Of a stretch of 64,000 nucleotides of DNA, positions 1 to 14,490 are shown one piece after another. Position numbers and translations under genes: made by a program. The stretch lies in assembly GCA_027559495.1 (NCBI GenBank), contig JAMXSV010000010.1:1-64000 (forward strand), in the 5' to 3' direction. Position 1 is the stretch's first letter. Each line of letters opens with the position of its first letter. The notes under the pieces are model-generated. The model had not been told where the DNA came from and ran no database searches. It saw nothing but the letters and a program-made list of their open reading frames with translations. Source of the DNA: Aurifilum marmelostoma. Its lineage: Eukaryota > Ascomycota > Sordariomycetes > Diaporthales > Cryphonectriaceae.

Positions 1-556
1 TTTAATTTAAAGCAATTTAAAAAGATTATTTATATTATAACTTAAATTTATATAATTATATTATTTACCTACTTTTGCTAGAATAATAAACTATTTTATC
101 TTTTTACTTTAGAATATAAAAAGGACTTAATTCTTAGCTTAATACTAAAAGCTTTAATAAAAGAAGCTACTTAATATATACTACTTATACTTATAAAATA
201 TAGCAAATAGTATAGCTACTTATATTATAAAAACTATTTCTATATATTTAACTTATCTAAATTAAAAGCTAAATTACTTAAAGCTTATTATATATTTTTA
301 ATTATAAGCTACTTTAAAATAGCAAAAACTTATAAGATTTTAAATTAAGAATACTATTAGCTTTAAATATTAAATTATATTTATTACTAAATTGCTAATT
401 ACTATTAATATTATTATATAAAGCTTAGCTATAAAAGCTATTAAGGCCTATTTAAGCTTTTATTAATTTCTAACTAATTATAAAAAAATATCTTTATTAA
501 TTTTATTATTTACTTACTTACTAGCTCAAGCTATAATGCTATATTAGTTATAATAA

Positions 557-1515
557 ATTGCTTATTTAAGATATAGTATTTTATAGCCTATAAAAGAATC
601 TATAATCCTAAAAAAGCTACTTGCTTATTTATAAGAAATATATAAAAGCTTTATAATCTATTTACTATAATTATATTTAACTAAAGACTATAATTTATAT
701 TAAATTTCGAAAAATACTTAATTTATTGCCTATTAATATCTGCTTTACTATTTACTATATATTACTTTAAAATTAATAGCTAAATTAAGAGAATAAATTT
801 CTTTTTGAAATAGTTTTTATACTTATATATATTCTATTTATAAAATAATTAATTAAATTAGTTATTATTAGCTAAATTTGCTACTTATAATTTTGCTTTT
901 AAATTAATAATTATTATCTTATTCTTTACTAATTATAGCTTTTATTTATAATTAAAATTTAAGCATATTTTACTTTAAAATAAATTTATTACTAAAAATA
1001 TTAAAAAGTTAATAATTTAAATATAGAAAATAATTAAATATTTATATAATAAGCTATTTATTATCTGCTTATATTATAAGAATTAAGCTAATTAAGAGCG
1101 CTAATCTACTTGCTAATCTTAAATTAGCTAAGAAGTTTAGCTTAATATTTAAAATATTAAAATATTATATTTTATAAAAAAGCTAAATCAAAAGAATTAT
1201 AGCCTATTTTATATTAAGAAGATTTTTAATTTATATATTTATTATTTCTACTTATTTAAATTTATTCAAATATATTTTATTTTTTATATAAGCTTACTTT
1301 AGCTTATTAGTAATAATTTATTACTAGCTTAGAAAAATATCTTTTTTTTATTGAAATTAATAGATTATAAAAATAAAAAGTTAATAAAATTCTAGATTTA
1401 TAATAAAACTATTATAAATATAAAAGTCTTTAGCTAAAATATATTATTAAATAAATTAATTATAATAATTTAGAAGAAATTTTTACTTTTTATTTAGAAA
1501 ATATATAAAAAATAA
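557..1515 (+). pseudogene. integrase-chromodomain relic of a chromovirus pol gene
   Basis: The plus-strand translation, interrupted by many stops, keeps the spacing and hydrophobic pattern of the Ty3/Gypsy integrase core. A stretch around 855-945 aligns by eye with the better preserved relic at about 45040-45140. Further 3', around 1365-1515, a basic stretch occupies the chromodomain position seen in the 45560-45720 relic. Tryptophan codons are lost to stops and many Asp/Gly codons are altered, as expected from G-to-A RIP changes. It is non-functional. Confidence 0.65.
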
Positions 1516-1611
1516 TTTATAATAATTATTATTATTATCTATTTAAGCTTAGCTTTTAATTAATAGTAAAACTTAATTATATAAAGCTTAGTTTTAGGAA
1601 AAAAAGAATAA

Positions 1612-1876
1612 TATTATAAATATAGCTTATTATTGCTTTAAATTCCCTTTTTAGCTTAAAAAGAACTTAGAAGTTAGAATTAAAATATATAATCTTATTT
1701 TAGATAAAATCTCTATCCTACTAGCCTTATTTGCCTATTTTATATTATAGCTCTTTAAGCTATATTTTAGCTATTTAGCCTATACCTGCTAGAGGATAGT
1801 GCCTATTAGTTTATAGCAAATAGAATCTAAATCGCTTGCTTGCTATTTATTTATCCCTTCTACTGCTACTAGAATA
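1612..1876 (+). repeat. 3' LTR (265 bp) of the left-edge chromovirus
   Basis: It starts with a RIP-altered TG (now tattata) directly after a purine-rich tract and ends with ctgctactagaata. Its internal sequence around 1675-1810 matches the reverse complement of 23700-23940, and parts of 27426-27573 and 28984-29213. The bases after it are aataa; the matching left duplication is outside the window. Confidence 0.75.
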
Positions 1877-4800
1877 AATAATTAATATTATTAATATTAA
1901 TAATAAATCTTTTATATTTAAAATATTATTTTTAAATTTATTTTATATTTATTAATTATTTTAAATTAATTTTTCTAAAGATTTCCTAAAAATATTTTAA
2001 TAAATTTATTTATAATTTCTAATTTTAAATTTATAAAATTATAAATTATAAACTTAATTTATATATTTTAAAGAATTTTAATTTAATAATTTAATATATA
2101 TAAATAAAAACTATATATATAATTATATTAAAAATAATTTAATTTTTAAATTATTTTTAAAAATATAAAGTTTATTATTAATTATAATAATAGATAATAA
2201 AATAAATAACTATTAAAAAAGCTTTTTTAAATAAAAAGAATTAATTTTTATATTATTATTATTATTATATATTCTCTTTTTATTTTAAATAATTATTTAT
2301 AAAGCCCCTTAAAAAGAAAATAATAATAAAAAATTATTATTTTATAGCTATAAATTTATAAATAATAATTTTAATTTATAAATATTTATAAATTATTTTA
2401 AAAGATAATATTATATTTATATTTTATAATTATTCTTTTAAGAAAGTTAAAAAGAAAAATAGATCTTATAATAAGCTTTTTTTACTTACTATTTTATAAT
2501 TTCTTATCTTTTAGTATTTAATTTTTATATTATTTTATAATAAATATTAATTTTTAATATACTATTATATATTTATTTATATATTTTATATTTTCTTTTT
2601 ATTATTTATTTTATTTTTATAAATAAATAATATTAAATCTTTAATTTATTAAAATAAGAACTTTTTAATTATTATATAATATTTAATAATATAAGTAAAT
2701 CTTTTATATATTCTTAAATATATAAATATACTTAAGATTCTTTTAATATTTTTATGCTTATTATATAAATATTTAAATATATAAACTTTGAAGTATATTA
2801 TAATATAAAGTAACTTAGCATATTTTATAATATATTTCTATTAGAGATTTAATCTCTTATACATTCTAGTATTATTACTAGCTATAGTAAATATAGAAAT
2901 ATAGTATATATATATATATTTAGTTCTTTAAAAGCTAAATAAATATATATAAATGATTTAAATCTTAAATAGATTTTTTAAGAGGATTTATAAAGATATT
3001 ATAAAGATTATAGCTTTAAATTACTATAATTAGCAATTTTAGCAAATTATATTATTATTAGCTATTTTTCTACTATTATTATTTTTAAAAGAAAAATAAG
3101 ATTTTATAAAAACTTTTATTATTTATATTATTTGTAAAATTAATATAATAATAATTTTCAATTATATTATAAATAATATTATAAATAATATTATAAATAA
3201 TATTATAAATATATATTATTATTTCTAAATTAGAAAATATTAATAATTATTTTTATATATATTTAGCTTTTAAAAATGCTTATTAATAAATTAAAAAATA
3301 GATTTATAGTAATAAATAATATAATAAGTTATATTTAGCTTTATTTACTTCTAAAATATTTTTATTCAACCTTTTATTTATAATTTTATATATTAAAGAT
3401 AGTATAAAGATAATTATATATATATACCTATTATTATAATTATAAATAAAGTAAAATTAATATTATTATTCTATTATCTTTTTATAATAAGTATAAAAAT
3501 TAATTACTAGCTAAAATATATTTATTTTTAAGAGTTTTTTAGAATAAATAAATAATATATTATAGAAATTAAATTATATAATTTTCCTTAAACTTTAACT
3601 TATTACTATTATATTAGCTTTCTTAAATATCTTTGAAATATCTATAATCTATATATAGGAATAGCTATTAAGTTTTTGCAAAGTTTAAACTTAAAAATAA
3701 AGCATATAAAGCCTATTTAGCTAATTATAATATGTAATAAATTTAATAAAAGTTTTATTTATAATATAAATATAATTTAAAAGAATTTAAAATCTTTTTA
3801 GCTTATAAAAATCTCTTTATATTTCTTTTATATTTAATATATAATTTTTAAATATATAGCATAAATACTTTTATATTAGAAATATATACTATTTATTATA
3901 CTTTAGATTATTAAAATTATTAGTAGAGTAGCTTATATAGTAATTTAAGGCTTATAAGAAGAATAAAGTTTTAAATTTCTTATATATAATAGAAATACTT
4001 ATTAATATATTATCTTATTTTTCACTTAATTTAATCTTTTTATAAAGTGCTTAAGTAAAGTAATAAGTAAGTTTTCATTTAATATTATACTTTATTATTC
4101 TTTGTTTGCTATTAATATATTATAATTTACTTTAATTAATAAAGCCCTTATATATAATATTTTCTTTTACTAGCTTCTATTAAATTTATAATATACCTTA
4201 ATAATAGCTATTTATTTTTTATAAGTTAAATAATCCTTATTATTATTAATATTTTATATAATAGTAAATAATAAGTTATTTTATATTAAATATAAATTAC
4301 TTTAATCTTCTTAAAGCTAACTACTATAATTAAAGATTTATTATATAAATTCAATGAATTTCTTAATAACTAAAAGTTCTATAATAATTTATATAAAATA
4401 ATATTCCTAAATATTAAAAATACTAATAAGCATAATAACTATAACAATATTCTATTTTAATATATTTAATATAATATTCTAGCTATTAGTTAAAGCTAAT
4501 AAAGAGATATATAACTTTAAATCTAATATTTTAATAAATACTAAATTAGACCTAAAATACTATTATATACAAAAACTTATAAGCTATTAAGTTATAAGCA
4601 AAAGCTATTATAGTTAAAATATATAATAAGCGCTACTATAGCTATGAATATAAGAAATATAAAGATTCGTATTTAGCAAGTAGAATATTAAAGAATACTT
4701 TAAAGAATATAAAAATAGCTTTAAAGTTCTTTTTAGTATATTACTAGCAGTAAAGCTATTACTTATATTAAAGATAATTTTTAAATTACTAAATAAAGAC

Positions 4801-5032
4801 TTAAAGAGTTACAAATAATAATCTACTTAATTAGTAATTAATATATTCTTATATATTCTACTTTTTAATATATATTAGTTATGTTAGATTTAACGCTTGT
4901 TTATCTTTTTTAGTAATCTTAACATTTTATTTATTTTATTTATTAAATAATTTAGATAATATACTAATATATTAATATAATTTTATTCTTAAATTATATA
5001 ATCCTATATTTCAATTCTATACTAAAGTATTA
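1877..5032. other. unassigned RIP-mutated AT-rich DNA
   Basis: About 3.1 kb with no open frame of useful length and no LTR pair or TIR I could pair. C is almost confined to CpT and G to ApG. A 12-bp tandem repeat sits at 3165-3210. Around 3480-3560 there is a short similarity to 7940-8020 and 23190-23260, suggesting a shared degraded element, but I could not assign a family. It is probably decayed transposon sequence. Confidence 0.6.
3165..3210. repeat. 12-bp tandem repeat
   Basis: The unit tattataaataa is repeated about 3.8 times without interruption. It lies in mutated AT DNA, where such simple sequence easily arises by slippage. Confidence 0.85.
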
Positions 5033-5268
5033 AATTTAGAATAAATAAGAACTTAAGCGCTATTGCATAATAAAGAGAATAAAAAACTAAGTTATAAGCA
5101 AGGGCTCTATTAACCTAAGTATTCTATATTATATAAATAGCAAACTAAAGCTAATAAGGCATAAAATTAGGGTAAAAGCCTTGCCTTAAACCTGCTTAAA
5201 TAGCTTATAGAAGATTTAAAGTAAAAAAGAGAGCAAAAGAATATATTATTATTATTTATCTAAAAGCA
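5033..5268 (+). repeat. dispersed repeat R1, copy 1
   Basis: Shares an ordered series of blocks (cttaagcgctattgc, a run ending aagttataagcaa, then cctgctta) with 46858-47045 on the same strand and 47300-47510 on the opposite strand. Similarity to the 47300-47510 copy continues past the cctgctta block to gcaaaagaatatattatt near 5265. No coding capacity, TIR or target duplication could be defined; it may be part of an LTR or an untranslated transposon segment. Confidence 0.65.
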
Positions 5269-5349
5269 AAGCTATTAGTAAGTATTTCTTTTCTTATATT
5301 AAGAACTTTTAAGATCTATTATTCTTCTAAACTTAAGATATATTATACT
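5269..5349. other. short unassigned AT-rich spacer
   Basis: Eighty bases of mutated AT DNA between repeat R1 and the miniature transposon. Nothing recognisable. Confidence 0.5.
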
Positions 5350-5351
5350 TA

Positions 5352-5886
5352 GGTTTGAAAAGTCAGTTTATAGTTATTAGTAAATTAATAACTAACTATA
5401 AACTACTATAATTAAACTTAGTACTTTTTATTAGCTATAATAGTTTATAGTTAGTTTTAATTATCATATATAAATAATATAGTTACTATATATAGTTAAT
5501 TAGTAACTATATAAACTAAATAAATCTATTTTTAGATATATAAATATAAATTTTTAATATATATTACTATTTTATAAAGCTAAACTAAATAATTTATATT
5601 ATAATATGCAATTTTCTATTACTATCTTTGCTTCTTCTCTTTTATATTAACATATTTATATTTTTAGAAATTTATTTTATTACTTTTAAATTTCTTTTTA
5701 AATTATTTTATATTATATAAATAAATTATAGTAATTATAAGTTACTAGAAACTAACTATAGTATATTTATAGTTAGTTTTATTTAGAAAATAAATGAACT
5801 ATAATTAGTTTAACTAATTATAATTAATTTATAATTAGTTTTGATTAAGCTATTAAATAAACTAACTAACTAATTTCTAAAATCTG
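5352..5886 (+). mobile_element. miniature DNA transposon family M1, copy 1 (TA target site)
   Basis: About 535 bp, matching 31586-32127 along its whole length and 27575-28113 in reverse complement. The left end reads ggtttgaaaagtcagttta, a degraded form of the M1 terminus gggttgaaaaattag, and is preceded by TA. The right terminus is more mutated and its exact base is uncertain. It has no coding capacity, so it is a non-autonomous element of MITE type; the TA target suggests Tc1/mariner-type mobilisation. Confidence 0.75.
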
Positions 5887-8112
5887 CTATTATTATTGCT
5901 TTAAGAAGAAATTAAGATATTTTATTAATTTTTAAGAAATTTAAATAATAATTATCTTTATTAAGCAGATTTATTTTATCTAGCTAAATAACTTATATAT
6001 TTATATATTTTTTATATATAATATTTATTTAAGAGTTAGAGAAGTTTAAAGTTAATGAATAAGTTATAATTTAAAAACCTTATATAGTATAATTAGGTTC
6101 TCTATTATTATATAAAAAGCTTCTATAATTAATTTTATTATCTTTAAAATATAAATAATAATATAAAAATATTATTATTCTTATATTAAGATTAAAGCAT
6201 TATATTTCTTAATATAGTAATAAAAGAATATATAAATAAATAATAAGCAAATAGCTTAAAGTTTTATAAAATTATAAATTAAGAAATATTATTTTTAAGT
6301 AACTATATACTAAATTTTTAAGATATATCTTTAAAAACTATAATATAAAAATTTAAATAATATTAGCAAAATAAAGATTTTATTTAAAGAAGAATTATAT
6401 ATATAATTTAAGTTTTTAAAAGATTAAAATTTTATTTAAACTAATTAAAATAGTTAATAAGCTATATTTATAATATTATTTTATTAAGTAAAGTTAAGCT
6501 AAATTAAATAGTAATAATAATAATAATAAACTACTTTTTATATATTTTTTAAATTATTATAGCTAATTTATTTAATTTTATAACTTAGTAAAAAGTATAT
6601 ATATATATAATAATCTTTTTATAGATATAAAAATTTATTATTTTTTAATTTTAAAATTAAATTATAAATAATAAGAATATAGAAACTTATATTAAAATAA
6701 AAAAAAGTTTATTATTTAAAATATATAAAAATAATTAATTTATAATTTAATATCTTTATAATATATAAGATATAAGTATTTAGAATATTAAATTAAATCT
6801 TTTAGCTAATTTAATATAAAAAATTAATTTAATTTTTATAATTAAAATAAAAAAATAGCTAATTATATAAATATTAAAATCTTTTTTATATTTAAGTTAC
6901 AATCTTTTTACTATTTCTTTAAGAATAAATGCTTTTTAAAATTAAATAAAAGCTATAGTTAATAAAAATATAATAATAATAATAATATTTAAAGCAATAT
7001 TATTAGTAATAAATTTAGCTAGTAATAGCTAATTTAGTTAATTATTTTATAAATAATATATATATATAAATATATATATAATTTTTTATAAAACTTTATT
7101 TTTTTAATTAAGCTATTAAATTTTAAATATTATATAATATAAATATAAATATAAATTAATAAATAATAAATTAAATTCTTTTATAAATTTAATATAAATT
7201 ATTTTTTTTATTAAAATATAATTATAATAAGTAAGCTATAAAGCCTTTCTATATTTTAATTAATAAATAAATTATAAAATTTATTAAATATTCTTTATAA
7301 ATAATTTAAAAGATTTTTCTATTTTTGAATATTAAATAGCTTATAAGTAATAATATATATAAAACTTTTAGTTATTTAATCTTTAAATTTAAGCAATATT
7401 TCTTTTTTAAGCTTTTAATATTAAAATTAAAATTAAATTCTTTCTTTTAAAAAATAAAAAAGTAAAATAATTTATAGTTTAATTAGAAATAAATAAGTAA
7501 TAGAATTAAATATATTTTAATTATATAATAAATAATCTTTTTAAATTATTATAAATAGAAATAGAATTTTAAAGCTATATATAAAGATAATAATAATAAT
7601 AATTATAATTCTTTTTCTAATTTATAATAAAATTAGCATTTATTAATATTAGCTAAAGTTTTTATAAATTATTTTAATTTATAATTATTAATATTTTTTT
7701 AGATTTTTAAAATTTATTAAATTAATAAGCTTTATAGCTATATATAGTAATAACTTTTTTTTATAAACTAATTTATAATTTGAAAAAGTATTAATATTTT
7801 TAAAAGATTCTTTTTAATATTATTTAATTTTAATATAATAAATATTTATTTCTTTATAAGTAGATTCTTTAGTTTCTTAACTATAATAATATTTTTAAGC
7901 TAAAACTAGTATTAGCTTTTTAATATTTTTATTTCTATTATAATAAATACTAAAATTAGTAGCTAGCTAAAAAGATATTTATTTTTAAAAAAGTTTATTA
8001 ATATAAAGTATTTATATAAGTTTTATAGTTAAATAAATGCTAATAGATTAAATTATATATTTTCTTTACTCTTTATTAAATTTTATTATAATAATCCTCT
8101 TAAATAGCTTTA
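5887..8112. other. RIP-mutated AT-rich DNA with an orphan retroelement relic
   Basis: About 2.2 kb without open frames. A minus-strand integrase-like relic sits at about 6950-7060. The similarity at about 7940-8020 to 3480-3560 and 23190-23260 points to shared degraded transposon sequence. No bounding LTRs were found. Confidence 0.55.
6950..7060 (-). pseudogene. orphan Ty3/Gypsy integrase relic
   Basis: The reverse complement aligns by eye, block by block, with the minus-strand integrase relic at 24540-24690 and the plus-strand relics near 855-945 and 45040-45140. It covers only the C-terminal part of the catalytic core, is interrupted by stops and is heavily mutated. The parent element could not be delimited. 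Confidence 0.55.
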
Positions 8113-8582
8113 TATTATAACCTATTCTATATGCAGGTTCTAATAGAATTGGAGCATAGCAACTAAGGCTACCTGGAATAGACCCTGGAGAGCTGAGAGT
8201 TTAATACTCTAATGCAAAACTAGCATAATAAGGATTATATAACCTAGGATTAGAATTATAAAGAATATATAGTTAAAGGAGTTAACTATTAACTCTATTA
8301 ACTAGTTAAAAAAGTTAACTATTAACTTAGTTAACTTAACTAAAAAGCAAGATATATAAGAATATAGTTATTACTAACTAGATAGATTATAGTATATAGC
8401 TTTTTAAATATTTAATTTAAGTATTATCTCTAATATAAGTAATAACCTTATTATTAGTAATATACTGCAGAAGTCTTTAGAATTATTTCTATATTTTTTA
8501 AAGCATGCTTTAATATCTTACTTGCCTAATATAAATCTTTATATATTTATTATATACCCTGGTTATAGCAGTGCCTATTATA
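8113..8582 (+). mobile_element. solo LTR, family D (470 bp)
   Basis: The sequence from tattataacc to gtgcctattata corresponds to the copy at 48008-48507. The flanking pentamers are cttta on the left and cttca on the right, a target duplication differing by one C-to-T change. It contains the core aggattatataa (8231-8242), a TATA-like element shared with the other LTR families here. No internal region is attached, so this is a recombined solo LTR. Confidence 0.85.
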
Positions 8583-10973
8583 CTTCAGAATTCCTTCTAC
8601 TTTTTTTATTTTATATAAAGGCTACTATTAAATCTTTTGCAATTAAAGCTTAAGAGAATAAAGTATATAAGGCTTTATTTAATTTTAATATATAATAAAT
8701 ATTATTAAAAGAAATTTAATAATGCTATACTCTAAGCTATTAAAGTATATTTATATTTCTTAGCTTAAAAAGATATATTAAGTAAAAATAAAAGAAGATT
8801 ATAAAAGTATTTAAATAAATCTAATAATTTAATAATTTAAGATTATAATATTTTAAATAATTATTAATAATTTAATAATAATATACTTATTAGTATTATT
8901 TAGTATATTAATTAGAAGCTAATACTATAATTTACTTTTTAGTACTTATTAAATTTTAAATTATTATTAATATTAAATTTTATTTTATATTATAAAAATA
9001 TTTAAAAAGCTTATATTAAATTTATTAAAGTTAAAATTATTATTAAGCTTATATAAAGTTTAATTTAAATATATTTATTATTTAAAAATATAATATAGTA
9101 TAAACTTTGCTATTAGTATTGCTATAGCTAACAAGAGTTATTAGTCCTTTAATCTATTTTTTATACTTTTTATAATTAGCTTTAAAGATAAGAACTTATT
9201 ACTATTAAGCTATATTATATATTTAATAGCTTTATTTTCTAATTACTTAAAATATTTTAAGCAGTATATATTCTTTAATATTAGAATAAATATATTATTT
9301 TAGTATATCTATAATAAGCTAAGGTAGCTAGCTTTAGTTAGCTAAAAGCATTAGGCGCTAGTTAGTCTTAAAGCTCTCTTAAGCTAGCTCCTTATAATAT
9401 TGGAATTATATATTTTATATTATTGCTTTTATTATATAATATATGCTTAATGAAAAAGTATTAAGAAATTTTTAAAAGCTTAAAAACCTTTAATCTTATT
9501 AATTGCATTATATTTATTAGCAATGCTCTTATTAAATATACTATAATAATTTAAGCTTTAAAACTATATTTCTTATTTTATTTTATTTTTTATTCTTAGA
9601 TAACTTAATTAATAATTAATTATATATTAATAGGATTTTATATAATAAATAACTAAATAAAATAAATCTTTAGCTAGTAAATTGCGAATTTATTTTTTAT
9701 AATTTATTTAATTATATTAAGAAATATTTTAAGCATTTTATTATTTTTCCTTTTTATTATTTAATACTAATGCTTAAAGCTTATATATAACTACTAAAGT
9801 ACTTAAATATTTTAATAAGGTATTAGCTTTAAGTATGTATAAAAGCTTAAAGATATTAAATTTTATATTTATAAAAATAAATATCTTAAAAAGCAAATTA
9901 GCTAAAGAAGAAAGAGAGTATTATATTAGATTAAAGAATTATTAAAGTAAATTTATAAGAATATAAATTAAACTAAATAGCGAAATACAAAATAGTGTAA
10001 GAATTTATAATATATGGTAATAGAATTTTTTATTTAAAAGAAATTATTAAGCTAAAATATAAAGAATAAATTATATTAGAAAGTGCAAAGAAGCGACTAT
10101 TAAGAAAGATAATATATATAAGATAATAATAATGCAAAAAGAATAATAAGCTATATAAAAGATAATTAATAAGAATAATAAAGATAGCTAATTTTTGCTA
10201 AAAATCTAACTTATAATAAACTAAAACTTAAGCATAGTTGCTAAGGTTAAATAATTAAATTATATTTAATATACTAAATATAATTAAGCTTTAACTATAA
10301 TAATCTATATTATAAAATATATTTCTATATATAGTAACTGCTTAAATAATAAAAGAATTTTCTAAAATATATAAATAAATATTTTTAAAAATATATTACT
10401 TTTTCCCTTTATTATTTAAATAACTAATTAGTATATAATGCTAAAGCTAATATATTAAGAATTACTATGCTTTATATAATAGTATAAAATATAACTACAT
10501 AAGCATTTAATTATATAAGCAGAGTATATAAGTATAAGATGCTAGGAAGTTTAAGGAAAGCTGAAATAGTAAAATTAAAAAGTATATTATAATATATATT
10601 TTCTTTTCACCCACTTGAAAAATAATTAAAATATATAAATAAAATTCTAGGTTTAAATAATTAATAAATACTTATAAATTAAGGATATTGCTCATAAATT
10701 AATAGCTATATAATATTATAAAAACTAATATAAGAAGAATATATATACTTACTTTTTCTTCTTTTTTACTAAAATAGAATAGAAATAATAATAATAATAT
10801 AATAATAATTAATCTTTCTTACTATTGCTCTTAAAAAAAGATTTCTTTAATAATTATTTTATTTAATTATTTAGTTATTTTAATTCTTATATAATTTTAT
10901 AATTCTTAAAAAAATTAAATTTTAAACTCTTAATTATATTATTTTAGCTAATATAATTCATTTTATATATTTA
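8583..10973. other. unassigned RIP-mutated AT-rich DNA
   Basis: About 2.4 kb lacking open frames and recognisable repeat ends. A short patch at 9310-9410 keeps CpG and looks less mutated than its surroundings. Probably older transposon sequence; I see no gene. Confidence 0.55.
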
Positions 10974-11398
10974 TATAATAAGCACTATAGTATTAATAAT
11001 AATAATCTAGATGCATAAGGGGTTTATGCTAGCAAAAGCAATACTAAGTTTCTCCTTAAGTATAGAATATAAAGAGTAATTATAACTGCAACTATACTAT
11101 AATGCTTACTGCCTTTAGGGCTACTAGATTAGTATAATCTAATGCTTAAATTAATAATTAAAAAATTATAGAATATTTATATATATTTAAAGAATAATTA
11201 TATCTAGATTATATAATCTATTTAGCTATAATAACTATATTTAATTATATATATAATTAATATAATTAGCTTGCAATTCTAACTCTAAGATTATATAATC
11301 CTAATATAGTTTTATAGTAAATATTTAAACTTCTTAGTACTAAAGGTCTATCTTAGATAGCTATTATACTTATATTATAATAATTGTAGATTATAATA
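10974..11398 (-). repeat. 3' LTR of copy A1
   Basis: 425 bp. On the plus strand it starts tataataagcac and ends agattataata, RIP forms of the intact ends tgtaataagcac and gggtcataaca seen in the solo LTR at 29254-29718. Read in element orientation it is the 3' LTR because the pol relics lie to its right on the minus strand. Confidence 0.85.
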
Positions 11399-12379
11399 TT
11401 ATCTTCTTTCTATTAATTATTATCCTAAATAATCTTTTATAAATTTCTTTATATATTCTTATTATTTTTATTATATCTTTCTAATTTATTATATTAAGTA
11501 GAGTTAAAATTTCTTATATTTGCAAAACTTCTTTTATTTCTAAAAGTACTTAAGATTATAATCTCTTAGTTTCTTATCTTCTTAAAAATTTTATTAAGAT
11601 ATTTTCTTATTTCTATTATAAAAGCTAAAGCCTTAATACTTACAAAGCTTCTTTATATAATTCTTTATATTATATTAAATATATATATTTTAGTTAATTA
11701 AAATGCAATATTTTAAATCTTTTGCTTAAAAAGCTTTAAAATATAATAATATAGTATTAGCGCTTAAAGAATAAAATTAAGTAATAAATGCTTAAGCTAA
11801 TACGCTTTTAATAATAAAAATATATATAGTTAAAGAAAATAAAGTATATTCTTTATTATAGTATTATTTATATAGAAGAACTTAATTATATAAAAACTAA
11901 GAAAGAGCATTATTGCGCTTTTAAAGTAATATAAAAAGTAGTTTTTAAGAAAGCTACTACTTTTATTAAAGTTTCTAGCTTTAAGAGTTTTAATTAAAAC
12001 TTTATAAATATTAGAAATGCTATAATAAACTAGTTTAATTTTCTAGCTAAAGAATTGCCCACTATAGCTTCTAGTTCTTGCTTTAGAGTAGAGAGATTTA
12101 TTAAAGAGGCCTTCTAAATTATAGCTTTATTTTCCTAATTTCTTTTTTGCTTTAAGATTTATTTAATTTATAATATACTAATTTAGTATAGAAGTTTATT
12201 TAGTTAATTATATAAAATTTGCTTATAAAGTTCTATTTTATAGTAATTTATATAGTCTTATATATAGCTAAACTCTAGAATTATATTATCTTATTTTAAT
12301 ACTTTCTTTTCTATTTAATATTTAAATAATCTTTCTAATATATTAATAAAATTCTTTAATTCTTCTTATAAGTTTTTGC

Positions 12380-14490
12380 TTAAAACGTAATCTTTCTATT
12401 TAATTAAATATTTTAATATATTATTATATCTTTTATATTTAAAAATTCTTTTAATTTTATATTTTAGTTTATTATTTTTAATTTTTATATTATTATTAAT
12501 CTTTATATTCTTTAATATTAATTTAAATAGTAAAATATAGAAAATTAAGTATATTCTTATATTATAAGGAAGTGCAAATTTATAGTTAATTAGTAAGACT
12601 TTTTATAAAATTTTAAATAAATTAAGCTTATTACTAAATCTCTTTATTTTAATATTTTATTAAAAAAGATAAATTTTATTTTTTTTTTTAAAAATTAGTT
12701 CTTTAATTCTTTTAATATTAATATATTTTATTATTTATTTTTTAATAAATGCAAATTTTTATTATAAATTTTTATAAATTTTCTAAATTTGCTAAGCTTT
12801 TTTATTTATTACTTTTATATTTGCTTATAATAATGCTTTATAATATACTATAAGATTATATTTATATACTATATAAAATAATAATATCTTTATTATGCTT
12901 ATATATATGCTATTATATATAAATTGCGCTAATAATAATAATTTAATTTAATTATTTTATTTATAATTAATATAATAATATAAATATTATTCTAAAATCT
13001 AATTTATATATTTTATTTATTTATTTATTTATAAATAAAATGCTATTAATATTTTATAAATTGCTTTAAGCTACTTTATAAGCAAAATTTAAAATTTTAA
13101 TGCAAACTTCTTATTCTTATTTAAGATAATTTTCTATAATATGCTATAATTAGCTATAATTATTTTAAAAAATATATATATAAGGTTTTCTATTATATTA
13201 TTCTTTTTATATAATAGAAAGTAAATATATTTACTTAATTTATAAACTATTACTAAAATATTATTAAATTGCATTTTAATTAAAAGTTTTTATAAAAGAA
13301 TAAGAAGTTTGCATTAAAATTTTAAATTTTGCTTATAAAGTAGCTTAAAGCAATTTATAAAGCTTATATCTTTTTACTTTATTCTTCTTATAGCTATTAT
13401 AATTTTATAAAAGATTTTTAATTCTCTTTTTAAGGCTTAATAAGTTCTAATATCTTAAAATCTATACTAAAATTATTTTAACTTTCTAATATTTATATAT
13501 TAAAGTATTATATATATTTTAAATATATTAATTTTATTTTTTTAGAATTATATTTTTTAAATTTTTACTTATTTAATTAATTTTAAGAATAATATTTAGC
13601 TTTTTATATATATTAATAAGATTTTCTTTCTTATTTATTATAAAGATATTCTAAATTTCTTTTATAAGTTTATTTTAATAATTAAATTATTTATTAAAAG
13701 TATTTACTTTAATATTCTTTTTCTTTTAAATATAAATAATTTTAAAATTAAATTATAATAAATATTTTATTTATTTTACTTATTATTTATTAAAGATTTT
13801 TATTATAATAAATATAATAAAATTTTTATAATTAAAGAATATCTTAATTTAGTATTTTGCACTAATAAAATATTATTTCTATTTCTTAAATACTTCTATA
13901 ATAGTTATAAATTTCTTATCTAATATCTTATATTATAATTTTAATTTATTAAGTTTCTTTAAAAAGTTAGCAATTAATTTTAATTATTTTTTCTTATTAT
14001 ATTAATTAAATTCTACTTTAATAGCAAAATTTAATATATTTATATATAATTTAAGTTTTTTACTAAAGTTTAGTTTTTTATAAATTAGATTTTTTAATAT
14101 AAGGCTTTTAATTTTATTAAATATTTACTATTATTTTTCTATTTAAAGAAATAATATTTTCTTTTTAGTAAATTTTATAAAAAGCTTAATTATTTTATTA
14201 TAATTCTTAATAAATTATTTATAAAAATTAATATATTTAAAAAATGCTTTAATATTTATAAAATTCTTAAATATTAGCTAATCTTTAATTATTTAAATCT
14301 TATTCTTTTATATATAAATTATTTCTAGCTTAAAAATATATTTAAAATAATTTATTTTCTAAATATAGAAATAATATTTTATAAGCTTTATTAATATTTT
14401 AGTATTTTATAATATTTGCAATATAATTTATATATATTACTTATATATTTTAAAGTTTTTTAAATAAATAAGAATATTATTTAAGTAAAT
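12380..14490 (-). pseudogene. pol relic (reverse transcriptase, RNase H, integrase, chromodomain) of copy A1
   Basis: On the reverse strand, the motif IFIIIYLNNILIY can be read at the RT active site (about 14470-14510). Both catalytic Asp of YxDD appear as Asn, as expected from G-to-A RIP changes in GAY codons. The RNase H segment with LDKKFITIIEVFKK follows at about 13860-13980. Numerous stops interrupt every frame. Toward 12380-12620 the sequence parallels the chromodomain relic of copy A2 at 34390-34662. Confidence 0.8.

Larger units (their letters stand above)
1..1876 (+). mobile_element. 3' part of a RIP-degraded Ty3/Gypsy chromovirus (left end outside window)
   Basis: The element reads left to right as an integrase relic (about 557-960), a chromodomain relic (about 1365-1515), a purine-rich tract (about 1596-1608) and a 3' LTR (1612-1876). 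The 5' part lies beyond the window. The LTR matches, in opposite orientation, the LTR at 23691-23957, so this is the same family as the element at 23691-29213. Coding sequence is full of stops and almost all C is in CpT context, the footprint of RIP. Family assignment rests on the order integrase, chromodomain, PPT, LTR; exact ends are good to a few bases. Confidence 0.8.
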